Virus record (IMG/VR): IMGVR_UViG_3300048912_000372
Coordinates: 1 to 20,294 of that record
Source: a virus
DNA length: 20,294 nt
Direction: 5' to 3' (one strand)
This document shows positions 8,646 through 14,715 of the stretch, one piece after another. The notes beneath the pieces were generated by a model, which worked only from the letters and a program-made list of their open reading frames with translations, was not told where the DNA came from and made no database searches. Positions within the stretch are counted from its first letter, which is position 1, and each line of letters starts with the position of its first letter. Made by a program: the position numbers and the translations under genes.

Positions 8646-10010
8646 TTATCGGCGACCGCCCCAATGCGAAACCATGGGCGGCGGCGGCTCCGTCGCTTCA
8701 GGCTCCGGCTCGCGCACGATCGAGGGGAACAGCTCGGCCAGGCCCCAGATGTGCGCGTCCGCTCGGTTCGGCGAGCGCGGGCCGGTGTAGCCACCGGTGG
8801 AGAAGGCGCAGAGCTCGTCCTCCAGCTTCGGGAAGATGCCGGCATGGCGCACCTTGCCCTGCTCGTACAACGCGGAGAACGGCTCAGCGCGCTGCACCTT
8901 GCCGCGGCTGGCGGTTACCAGCTTGAACGGCACCTTGAGCTTCGCCTCGTTCGCGGCGGTCTGCAGCACGTGCTTCACCATGCCGCCGCCGAAGTTCTTC
9001 TCGCCGACGACGACGTCCGCCTTGTGGCGGCTGAAGGCCTGCACGGCGATGCGGCCCCAGACGCTCGGGCCGCCCTTCACCGTCAGGTCCTCGAGCAGGT
9101 AGGCGTTGCCATCGGTGCCCAGCGCGTCGACGGTGATGCCGACCTCGTCGTTGTCCGCGTTCTGCTCGTCGTCGCTGGCGCCGGACGGGTCGACGGACAC
9201 CACGATGCGCACGAAGTCGGGCAGCTCCTCGCCGCTGGCGACGCGCCACTTGTCGATGGAAGCTTCGTCGAACAACGCGTTGGGCGTGGCGTCGGAGAAC
9301 TCGCCGCGCACGAACCGGCGCTTCATCCGCTCGGACAGGCCCTCCAGCGTCTTCAGGTACTCCGGGGAGAGGTTCTCCTCGTTGTCCATCGGGTTCATCT
9401 GGAACGAGGCGTAGTTGTCCGGGTCCGGCAGCGGCTGCTTGGTCTCGGGGTCGACCTTCTGGCGGAAGACCTTGAAGGACCAGTGCGCCTTGCTGGGCGG
9501 GTTGCAGTCGAAGAAGAAGCGCAGCTTGAGCGGCACCGGCTCGCGGCCGGGCAGCACCTGCATGACGAGCTGCGCCAGGCGGGTCAGCAGCAGCTGCACG
9601 CCGGCCCAGCTGATCTGCGAGGACTCGTTGCCGTAGATGGTGGCGAACTCCATGCCGAGCAGCTTCTCCATGCGCTCGCCCTCGTCGAGGCCGCCGAACC
9701 AGATCTCGCTGCCGTTGGTGAAGCGCACGAACCAGTCGGTCTTGTTCAGGTCGTACTGGACGCCGGGGAAGCAGATGCGCATCACCTTGGGGAAGGTGTC
9801 GGAGATGACCGAGGCCTTCAGGTGGATGAAGCGCAGGCGCACGATCAGGTGCCGCGAGCCGGCCGCCTTCAGCGCGCGCAGGACGATGGTGCGCACGATC
9901 AGGAAGGTCTTGCCGCTGCGTCCTCCACCGAAGATCAGCAGCCACGTGGCCATGCTGGCCAGGATGCCGGCGATGGCCTCGCGCTGCTTGTCGGTGGGGG
10001 CGAAGCTCAC
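8646..10010 (-). CDS. terL: Terminase large subunit
   Basis: The 454-residue product starts from a GTG at 10010 that overlaps the preceding stop as GTGA, with GAGG ten bases upstream. The ATPase half shows Walker A GGGRSGKT at residues 28-35, the acidic Glu129 in YGNESSQISW, and the coupling segment FFDCNPPSKAHW near 167-177. The nuclease half shows Asp274 in SVDPSGASDD, Glu337 in VVGEKNFGGGM and Asp418 in NRADAHIWGLAELF, the expected RNase H-like triad. It is shorter than P22 gp2 (499 residues). It cuts concatemeric DNA and drives it through the portal, acting with the small subunit encoded just upstream. Confidence 0.95.
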   Translation of the reverse strand: MSFAPTDKQREAIAGILASMATWLLIFGGGRSGKTFLIVRTIVLRALKAAGSRHLIVRLRFIHLKASVISDTFPKVMRICFPGVQYDLNKTDWFVRFTNGSEIWFGGLDEGERMEKLLGMEFATIYGNESSQISWAGVQLLLTRLAQLVMQVLPGREPVPLKLRFFFDCNPPSKAHWSFKVFRQKVDPETKQPLPDPDNYASFQMNPMDNEENLSPEYLKTLEGLSERMKRRFVRGEFSDATPNALFDEASIDKWRVASGEELPDFVRIVVSVDPSGASDDEQNADNDEVGITVDALGTDGNAYLLEDLTVKGGPSVWGRIAVQAFSRHKADVVVGEKNFGGGMVKHVLQTAANEAKLKVPFKLVTASRGKVQRAEPFSALYEQGKVRHAGIFPKLEDELCAFSTGGYTGPRSPNRADAHIWGLAELFPSIVREPEPEATEPPPPMVSHWGGRR

Positions 10011-10354
10011 AGGTCGACTTCCTCGCCCAGCTTGCTCGCCACGAAGGCGCGCATGGCGGCGATCAAGGGAGCCTGTCCGTAGTGCCGTCTTCCTCGGCTG
10101 AAGCAGGCCGACCAAACGTCTTGGCTGTAGGTGCCCACCGAAATCCGCTCGCGCTCGATGATCGGACCGCCCTGCTCCCAAGCGGTCGATGGGCACCAGT
10201 CGAATCGGCTGTCTTCGGCGCGATGGGGCCCCAAGACGCACGATGCGTCCCGGCTCTCATCGCCCGGATCGATCCAGAAAGAAGCGAAGCCTTCGGCCTT
10301 CGCTACCGCCGCATCCAGCAGCGCGCCTTCTAGTTCTGCGGTCTTGTGCTTCAT
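10007..10354 (-). CDS. DUF2591-family small phage protein
   Basis: The 115-residue product has the signature of DUF2591 proteins: YSPST-type segment (here WCPSTAWEQGGPIIERERIS), a following YSQDVWSACF, and a C-terminus PLIAAMRAFVASKLGEEV. Family members are common in phages and prophages, usually near regulatory or nin-like genes, and have no known function. Here it lies between the small and large terminase genes, overlapping both (TGATG upstream, GTGA downstream), which is an unusual place. AGGAG lies eight bases before the ATG. Confidence 0.88.
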   Translation of the reverse strand: MKHKTAELEGALLDAAVAKAEGFASFWIDPGDESRDASCVLGPHRAEDSRFDWCPSTAWEQGGPIIERERISVGTYSQDVWSACFSRGRRHYGQAPLIAAMRAFVASKLGEEVDL

Positions 10355-10779
10355 CAGTGGCTCTCCTCTGGCGCAGAGAGCTGGAACAGCACCGGGCCGC
10401 CGCCGATGCCGCCGTGCTCGTGCTTCTCGGTGAAGAGCTTCAGGTGCTTGCCCAGCAGCTCCTTGCCCTTGATCGCGTCGCCGAACTTGCCCGCGCTCTC
10501 CGCCTTGTTGGCGATGCGCTCGATGTCGCTGAGCACTTTCTCCGCGGTGAGGTTGAGCTTCTTCGAGATCCGCTTGCGCTCGGCCTCAACGGCTGCCTTG
10601 ATGTGCGGCTTCTTCAGCAGGTCCGAGGCGTACTTGGCCGGAGTCTTGGACGTGTAGCCGGCGGCGATCAGCGCGCGCGTCCCGTTGCCAAGCGCGCCGG
10701 GGTCGCCCGCGACGAAGTGCAGGACGAAGAGTTCCTCTTTCGCGGTGAGCGAGCCGGGGGCGGCGTTGTGGCGTGGCAT
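10354..10779 (-). CDS. terS: Terminase small subunit
   Basis: The 141-residue product starts MPRHNAAPGSLTAKEELFV and fits the Terminase_2 family: an N-terminal helix-turn-helix (residues about 11-60, with FVLHFVAGDPGALGNGTRA and AGYTSKTPAKYASDLLKKP), a helical oligomerisation core (KKLNLTAEKVLSDIERIANK) and a charged C-terminal tail. It recognises the packaging site and regulates the large subunit. No strong ribosome site precedes the ATG; the upstream gene stops 12 bases earlier, so reinitiation is likely. The stop overlaps the DUF2591 start as TGATG. Confidence 0.92.
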   Translation of the reverse strand: MPRHNAAPGSLTAKEELFVLHFVAGDPGALGNGTRALIAAGYTSKTPAKYASDLLKKPHIKAAVEAERKRISKKLNLTAEKVLSDIERIANKAESAGKFGDAIKGKELLGKHLKLFTEKHEHGGIGGGPVLFQLSAPEESH

Positions 10780-10790
10780 GGGCGGAATTG

Positions 10791-11225
10791 TCAGGGGTTC
10801 AGGGTGATCGAGTCGACACCGTTGCCGGTGGCCACGTCGAAAACGGATGCGACGACCACCGCGGCGACTGCGTCCTTTCCGAGGTACATCGCGGCGAGCG
10901 CGAAGTCTCGGCCAGATCCGACGGCCCACTTCTCGGACTCGATCCGGATGGGGTAAGGCGTGTTTTCGTACTGCAGCAGCACACCGCCAGGAAGCACCAC
11001 CAGCATTGAGCAGCAGTCCGAGTTCCGCTGCGCGGCCGGGAACTTGTCGGGGTCCTCGCGATCAAGCCAGTGCACCATCTCGCAGATCCTGGCCGTGTCG
11101 CCGGCACCTGCCACGATGCGGCCACCACTCAGGCGATGCACCTTCGTCGTGGTCGCCGGCAGGCTACCGAAGCTGGTGCGCTTGTCCGCGGCCAGCGTCT
11201 TCCCGTCCCATGCGATCGTGGTCAT
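10791..11225 (-). CDS. HslV/proteasome-like Ntn hydrolase
   Basis: The 144-residue product begins MTTIAWDGKTLAADKRTS. Removing Met would expose Thr2 as the N-terminal nucleophile. Asp14 and Lys28 (in TTTKVHRL) sit where HslV and 20S beta subunits carry their catalytic Asp17 and Lys33, and GRIVAGAGDTA corresponds to the HslV VIAGFAGGTAD stretch. The C-terminal half has AVGSGRDFALAAM, matching the HslV AIGSGGNYAQAAA segment. Phage proteins of this kind are known but their role is not settled. No ATPase partner lies nearby. AGAGGA lies six bases before the ATG; the start overlaps the preceding stop as ATGA. Fold assignment good, proteolytic activity inferred. Confidence 0.85.
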   Translation of the reverse strand: MTTIAWDGKTLAADKRTSFGSLPATTTKVHRLSGGRIVAGAGDTARICEMVHWLDREDPDKFPAAQRNSDCCSMLVVLPGGVLLQYENTPYPIRIESEKWAVGSGRDFALAAMYLGKDAVAAVVVASVFDVATGNGVDSITLNP

Positions 11226-11464
11226 GTGTTGTCCTCTTGAAGTTCTCGGCGTCGACGGCGCTCGATGCGCTGGTGCTTCTCAAGCGCGACGCGCACCTGC
11301 TTCGGCCTACCGATGTGCCAGGCGCGACAGAAGACGCAGTGATAGGCCTGCATCGGCTCTTCGTGCCGGCGGCTGACCGTGCGGGCGAGTTCGCGGGCCC
11401 TGCTGAAGCTGTAGCTCTTCTTGTGCGTGCACGCGGACGCCCTGAAGTCGTCGCGCGCGGTCAT
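11222..11464 (-). CDS. Small zinc-ribbon-like basic protein
   Basis: This gene encodes 80 residues. The N-terminal Cys12 region (ACTHKKSYSF) and the later YHCVFCRAWHIG motif (Cys43, Cys46, His50) form the C...C-x2-C...H pattern of small zinc-ribbon proteins found in many phages. The C-terminal 25 residues are strongly basic (RIERRRRREL), suggesting nucleic-acid binding. The gene is wedged between the M48-like and Ntn-hydrolase genes with ATGA overlaps at both ends. No specific function is known. Confidence 0.8.
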   Translation of the reverse strand: MTARDDFRASACTHKKSYSFSRARELARTVSRRHEEPMQAYHCVFCRAWHIGRPKQVRVALEKHQRIERRRRRELQEDNT

Positions 11465-11874
11465 GGCGTGACGCCCTGAAGTCGTCGCGCGCGCAGCTGG
11501 TCGACCGGGTGGTTGCTGAGCTTGCCGATGGCTCTGGCGAGCGCGGCGGCGTGACCCTGCTGGGCGGCGAAGTCATCGGCCTCGAGCTCCTGCTGGAGCG
11601 CGCGCTGGGGCGTGCGGCTCAGGAAGATGCAGGCCAGCGCGAGGTTCTCGATCGCGTGCAGGTGGTGGATGTGGCCGCGCTCGTGGGCGAGCACCGCGTC
11701 GAGCTCTTCGGGCGTGAGCTGCGCGCGCACGCGGTCGGGGATGACGATGGTGAGGCCGTTCGTCACCGCGAAGCCGAAGGCATGCGCGACCGGCGGCACG
11801 ACCAGCAGCAGAGCCACCTGCAGCAGGCACCAGACGCCCCAAACGCAGAGCACCAGTGTGATCAGATCGAGCAT
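11461..11874 (-). CDS. Short M48-like membrane metallopeptidase
   Basis: The 137-residue product has an N-terminal hydrophobic segment (residues about 4-30, WGVWCLLQVALLLVVPPVA), then a gluzincin core: HERGH at 64-68 is the HExxH zinc motif, and ELEAD at 96-100 supplies the third ligand Glu96 in the E-x-x-A-D arrangement of the M48 (HtpX/Ste24) family. The LTPEELDAVLAHERGH run is typical of M48. It is less than half the length of HtpX and has only one membrane segment. A GAGGAG lies six bases before the ATG. Its start lies inside the 3' end of the double-HTH gene (13-base overlap). Substrate unknown. Confidence 0.85.
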   Translation of the reverse strand: MLDLITLVLCVWGVWCLLQVALLLVVPPVAHAFGFAVTNGLTIVIPDRVRAQLTPEELDAVLAHERGHIHHLHAIENLALACIFLSRTPQRALQQELEADDFAAQQGHAAALARAIGKLSNHPVDQLRARRLQGVTP

Positions 11875-12317
11875 GGCGCGCTCCTCTTCGCCGCCGCCGG
11901 CCGGGCGCCGCTGGCGTGCAGAACGGACAGCGCCGCGCCCACCGCATGACTCGGATCGTTGAGCTGGCCAGACGACAGCTCCAGCAGCGTGCTCAGCCGG
12001 ATGCCCAGGTGCGCGGAGACCTGCAGCTGCGACCAGCCGCGGTCGGCCAGATCGGACAGCACGCCTTTCCAGTCGACGCGCTTGAGCTGCGGGCGGCGTT
12101 CCGCGCGCGGCGGCAGTGGCTCGGTGCCGTAGAGGTGGTCGAAGGTCAGCTCGACGCCCAGCTCGGCGGCCGCGCTCACCAGGCGGCGCGCGATCGTCGG
12201 CGTGATCGTCTGGCCGCGGTCCAGGAACGACACGTTGGACATCGAGCAGCCGATCGCCTCGGCCATTTCGACCTGCGTCAGCGCCAGGAGGTTGCGGATG
12301 TCGAGGAAGCGGCTCAT
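11862..12317 (-). CDS. Regulator with two helix-turn-helix regions
   Basis: The 151-residue product starts MSRFLDIRNLLALTQVEMAE at an ATG preceded by GGGAG eight bases upstream and overlapping the previous stop as ATGA. Residues about 8-60 form an XRE-type HTH (LTQVEMAEAIGCSMSNVSFL). Residues about 90-130 hold a second HTH-like region (LSDLADRGWSQLQVSAHLG, then IRLSTLLELSSGQ). A short linker (LPPRAERRPQL) separates them. It lies after the nin-like genes and before the packaging genes, the place of lambda Q, but it has no similarity to Q that I can see. It may control late transcription or act as a separate switch. Confidence 0.82.
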   Translation of the reverse strand: MSRFLDIRNLLALTQVEMAEAIGCSMSNVSFLDRGQTITPTIARRLVSAAAELGVELTFDHLYGTEPLPPRAERRPQLKRVDWKGVLSDLADRGWSQLQVSAHLGIRLSTLLELSSGQLNDPSHAVGAALSVLHASGARPAAAKRSAPCSI

Positions 12318-12748
12318 CGCGTCATCTCCCTGAGCTGTCGGCGCGCATCCCGCAGCCGTGCTGCAGCAAAGCGACGTCCGCATTGCGTTTGGAGCTCCGG
12401 AACATCCATCTGCACGCATAGCGTCTCGTTGCCTGCTGGAACAGCGACCACGGTGACAGTCATGGCTTCGCTGACCTCCCAGAACGGAACGATTTCTGGC
12501 TCGGGCGACTCCCACCGCGCCTCGCGCTGCACCGACAACGTCCACAGGACTCGATAGCGCATCGGGTCGAAGTCCTTGCTCCGGAAGATCTCCTGCCCGG
12601 GCCGATCCTCACGAAACATCGAAGGCTTCAGCGCTCCCAAGCGGGCGGTGCTGCGGTCGCTCTCGAAGCAGTGCAGCGCCATGCGAGGCTCGAGATCGGG
12701 ATACCGCCTGAGAGCAAGTACCAACAGTTCCGCTTGTTCCTTCTGCAT
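12314..12748 (-). CDS. Hypothetical protein in the early-late junction
   Basis: This gene encodes 144 residues starting MQKEQAELLVLALRRYPDLE, with a near-perfect AGGAGG five bases before the ATG. The sequence is soluble, Arg-rich and mixed alpha/beta: a helical start, a DFDPMRYRVLWTLSV strand region, a WEVSEAMTVTVVAVPAG strand pair and a basic helical end (FAAARLRDARRQLREM). No catalytic motif, metal site or membrane segment is evident and I do not recognise a family. Its stop overlaps the double-HTH start as ATGA, so the two are probably made together. Confidence 0.78.
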   Translation of the reverse strand: MQKEQAELLVLALRRYPDLEPRMALHCFESDRSTARLGALKPSMFREDRPGQEIFRSKDFDPMRYRVLWTLSVQREARWESPEPEIVPFWEVSEAMTVTVVAVPAGNETLCVQMDVPELQTQCGRRFAAARLRDARRQLREMTR

Positions 12749-12771
12749 CCAGTCCTCCTAATTCCCGTTTT

Positions 12772-12787
12772 GTGAGCGCTCGCTCAC
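12772..12787. repeat. Perfect 7-bp-arm palindrome between two genes
   Basis: GTGAGCG and CGCTCAC are separated by two bases, giving a 16-base near-continuous palindrome. It includes the TGA stop of the 52-residue gene and lies upstream of the ribosome site of the next gene. Run as RNA it gives a six-pair stem with a four-base loop. No T-run follows on either strand, so it is not an intrinsic terminator. The half sites GTGAG and CTCAC are those of the immunity operator, but in the opposite order. Confidence 0.6.
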
Positions 12788-12942
12788 TCGAAGATCTCGC
12801 GCACGACCAGCATTCGGTCGCCGACCTGCATCAGCTGCCCGACGCGGAAGAGCAGAGGCACCGGCGCGTACTCGCTCTTCGGGAACGTGATCACCACCGG
12901 CGCCCAGTTGCCGCGGCCGGGCGGACGCAGGACGAGGGTCAT
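12784..12942 (-). CDS. Small hypothetical protein, 52 residues
   Basis: The frame from the ATG at 12942 gives 52 residues beginning MTLVLRPPGRGNWAPVVITF and ending in VGDRMLVVREIFE. The start overlaps the stop of the 97-residue gene as ATGA, which supports translation. The sequence alternates hydrophobic and polar residues (VVITFP, VPLLFRVGQLMQVGD), suggesting a small beta barrel such as an SH3-like fold. No known family recognised. Confidence 0.65.
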   Translation of the reverse strand: MTLVLRPPGRGNWAPVVITFPKSEYAPVPLLFRVGQLMQVGDRMLVVREIFE

Positions 12943-13232
12943 GGGTTAAGCCTCATGTCGTTGACGCCACACTCCAGCACGACGATTCCCGGCTTCGGCA
13001 TCCACCGGTACCGCGCACGGCCCGACGGCGAATAGCCTTGGAACATCACGCTCTCGCCGCGCCGACGCAGCTTCCGCGCGCGCTGGGCACCTACGTCACG
13101 ACCCCAAAGCTTGACGAACATGCGATCGCGCTCCCGGCGCAGCGCCGCTTCGATGTGCTCGACATGCGCAGCTATCGCCGTCTGCGCGCGCTCCTGACGA
13201 ATGAGCATTTCGACTGCGGTGCTCGGATTCAC
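12939..13232 (-). CDS. Hypothetical basic protein, 97 residues
   Basis: The start is a GTG at 13232 that overlaps the previous stop as GTGA, with AGGTGG upstream. The N-terminal half is a long helical stretch (ERAQTAIAAHVEHIEAALRR), followed by a basic patch (RARKLRRRGE) and a C-terminal beta-like segment with MFQGYSPSGRARYRWMPKPG. No motif I recognise. It could be a small nucleic-acid-binding accessory protein, on charge alone. Confidence 0.72.
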   Translation of the reverse strand: MNPSTAVEMLIRQERAQTAIAAHVEHIEAALRRERDRMFVKLWGRDVGAQRARKLRRRGESVMFQGYSPSGRARYRWMPKPGIVVLECGVNDMRLNP

Positions 13233-13513
13233 GCTGCCACCTGCTCAGGCTTGCCGGCGCCGCGGTGGACGGAGTCGATATCCACGCCCGGGAACTTCGA
13301 ATCAGCGATGCGAAACGCGTACACGCGCAGCTTGTTGACGATTCCGTTGCGCTGCAGGTAGTTCGCGGCAGCCATCGCCTGCTCGCGCGTGAGGCTGAAC
13401 TTCACTTGAATGTCGTCGAGGGAGAGGAGCTCTCCAGGGTTCTCCTCGAAGAACCGAATGATGCTGGCGACGTTGCCATACATCTTCAGGCCGGGTCTTG
13501 CAGGTCGCATCAT
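13229..13513 (-). CDS. Small winged-helix-like protein
   Basis: The product is 94 residues (MMRPARPGLKMYGNVASIIR) with GGAGGG eight bases before the first ATG. Residues about 14-68 look like a winged helix: FFEENPGELLSLDDIQVKFS, then LTREQAMAAANYLQRNGIV as the recognition region, then a beta wing (NKLRVYAFRIAD). This pattern is typical of small phage DNA-binding proteins that sense or set a switch, but no closer family can be named. Start overlaps the preceding 32-codon frame as ATGA. Confidence 0.78.
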   Translation of the reverse strand: MMRPARPGLKMYGNVASIIRFFEENPGELLSLDDIQVKFSLTREQAMAAANYLQRNGIVNKLRVYAFRIADSKFPGVDIDSVHRGAGKPEQVAA

Positions 13514-13608
13514 TCGTCAGCCCTCCATCCGTCGTCGAGGATTGCCGCCGCGAGGTCGTCGATCGCCAGCAGCAGCTCGTTCAGCAGGCTTAGCAGGGCG
13601 CGGATCAT
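13510..13608 (-). CDS. Very small ORF, 32 residues, helical
   Basis: The ATG at 13608 overlaps the RuvC-like stop as ATGA and has AGAGG five bases upstream. The product begins MIRALLSLLNELLLAIDDLA and ends DDGWRADE. The stop again overlaps the next start as ATGA. Overlaps at both ends and a good ribosome site argue that it is translated. It would form one amphipathic, Leu-rich acidic helix; it could be a micropeptide, or its translation could serve only to couple its neighbours. Confidence 0.5.
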   Translation of the reverse strand: MIRALLSLLNELLLAIDDLAAAILDDGWRADE

Positions 13609-14144
13609 GTGAGCCTCTTCAGGGCGAAGTGCGCGATCAAAAGGGACTCGGCGCGGTTGTGGTCCTTCTTGCGCTTCAGCTCCTGCCCGAGGCCGGGGTA
13701 CAGCTGGCGCGCCTTGGCGAGGCTGTCTTCCTTGTCCGCGCCGCCCAGGCCGTAGAGGCGTTTCCACACCGCTGGCTGCACGGCCTCGGAGCGGAAGCCC
13801 GCGATGTCGATGGCGGCCTGGATGACGCCGCGGGACATGACCAGGCTGTTCTGGCTCTGGAACGAGTTGAAGTGCGACTCGCCGTTGCCCATCGGCCTGG
13901 CGCGCACGTCCTCGAAGACGACCAGCGCGGTGTGGCCGGCGGGAACGAGCTCGTGCAGCAGGTCCAGCACGCCGCGGCCGGACAGGCGCATTGGCTGGAA
14001 CTCGCGCTTCTTCCCGCGGAAGGTGGCCTCGCGCTTCGGTCCATCGGCCACGGCCTGCAGGTCCACCAGCTTCGGCGCGAGGCCTGGCCCGAGGCGGGCG
14101 GCGCAGCCGCTCAGCCCGATGTCGATTCCGATGATCACGCACAT
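13605..14144 (-). CDS. RuvC-like Holliday-junction endonuclease
   Basis: The 179-residue product, the length of RuvC, begins MCVIIGIDIGLSGCAARLG. Acidic positions of the RNase H-like site are visible: Asp8 in GIDIG, Glu78 in VVFEDVRARP, and the C-terminal DHNRAESLLIAH helix with Asp161 and Glu166. The conserved QPAVWKRLYGLGG and KARQLYPG segments match phage RuvC-like resolvases. It would cut branched DNA before packaging, as rus or RuvC-like nin-region proteins do in other phages. Its ATG lies 10 bases inside the preceding gene. Confidence 0.9.
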   Translation of the reverse strand: MCVIIGIDIGLSGCAARLGPGLAPKLVDLQAVADGPKREATFRGKKREFQPMRLSGRGVLDLLHELVPAGHTALVVFEDVRARPMGNGESHFNSFQSQNSLVMSRGVIQAAIDIAGFRSEAVQPAVWKRLYGLGGADKEDSLAKARQLYPGLGQELKRKKDHNRAESLLIAHFALKRLT

Positions 14145-14704
14145 GCTGCTGCTCCTCTCATGGCGAAGACCGACGACATGGGCGCGGCCGTGGTGGTCCA
14201 GGTCTCGCCGCGGCGGACCTTGCTGATGGTGGTGATGTGGCAGTCGAAGGCGTGAGCGACGTCGTGCAGCACCTGCGTGCTCTCGCGCGCCCACTGCGCC
14301 AGCTCGTGCGTCAAGACGCATTCCCCGGACTTCATCCGCCCTTTGAAGCTGACCACGCTCCGGTGTGGTCCTCGCAGATGCCCCTTGGCGTGCAGCGCTG
14401 CGCCGTGCTCCACGCGGATGCCGGCGGCGCTGTGGCCGGGGCAACAGCAGCGCTCGTTTAAGCAGGTGCCCCAGACGCGCTCGTTGTCGGCGAGCGGCTT
14501 GCCGGACAGCTGCCACGCGAGGCGGCGCGCGGAGACGGCGCGGCGCTCGGCCGCGATCCACGCGACGGGGATGCAGCGCGCGTTCGACTTCTGCATCGCG
14601 CCGGTCCAGATCCAGCAGCCGGTGTCGGCGTCGATCCGGCAGCGACGCTTGAGTCCGGCGAGGTTGCGGATGCCGCCGCAGTCGGTTCCAGTTTTGACTC
14701 CCAT
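14135..14704 (-). CDS. HNH-endonuclease-like protein with C-terminal HTH
   Basis: This gene encodes 189 residues, with TGAGGA five bases before the ATG. The TGCWIWTGA motif (residues 28-36) and the later RRLAWQLSGKPLADNE and VWGTCLNERCCCPGH segments follow the layout of phage HNH proteins (TGCW.W.G, R-x-AW, then C...C-x-x-P-x-H-L). The His usually found just before the first Cys of the second motif is replaced by Gly79, so the nuclease site may be degenerate. The C-terminus (ELAQWARESTQVLHDVAHAF, then DCHITTISKVRRGETW) is a helix-turn-helix of the kind that follows such domains. It may be a free-standing homing-type nuclease or a DNA-binding remnant. Confidence 0.75.
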   Translation of the reverse strand: MGVKTGTDCGGIRNLAGLKRRCRIDADTGCWIWTGAMQKSNARCIPVAWIAAERRAVSARRLAWQLSGKPLADNERVWGTCLNERCCCPGHSAAGIRVEHGAALHAKGHLRGPHRSVVSFKGRMKSGECVLTHELAQWARESTQVLHDVAHAFDCHITTISKVRRGETWTTTAAPMSSVFAMRGAAACA

Positions 14705-14715
14705 GTCGTCGATCC

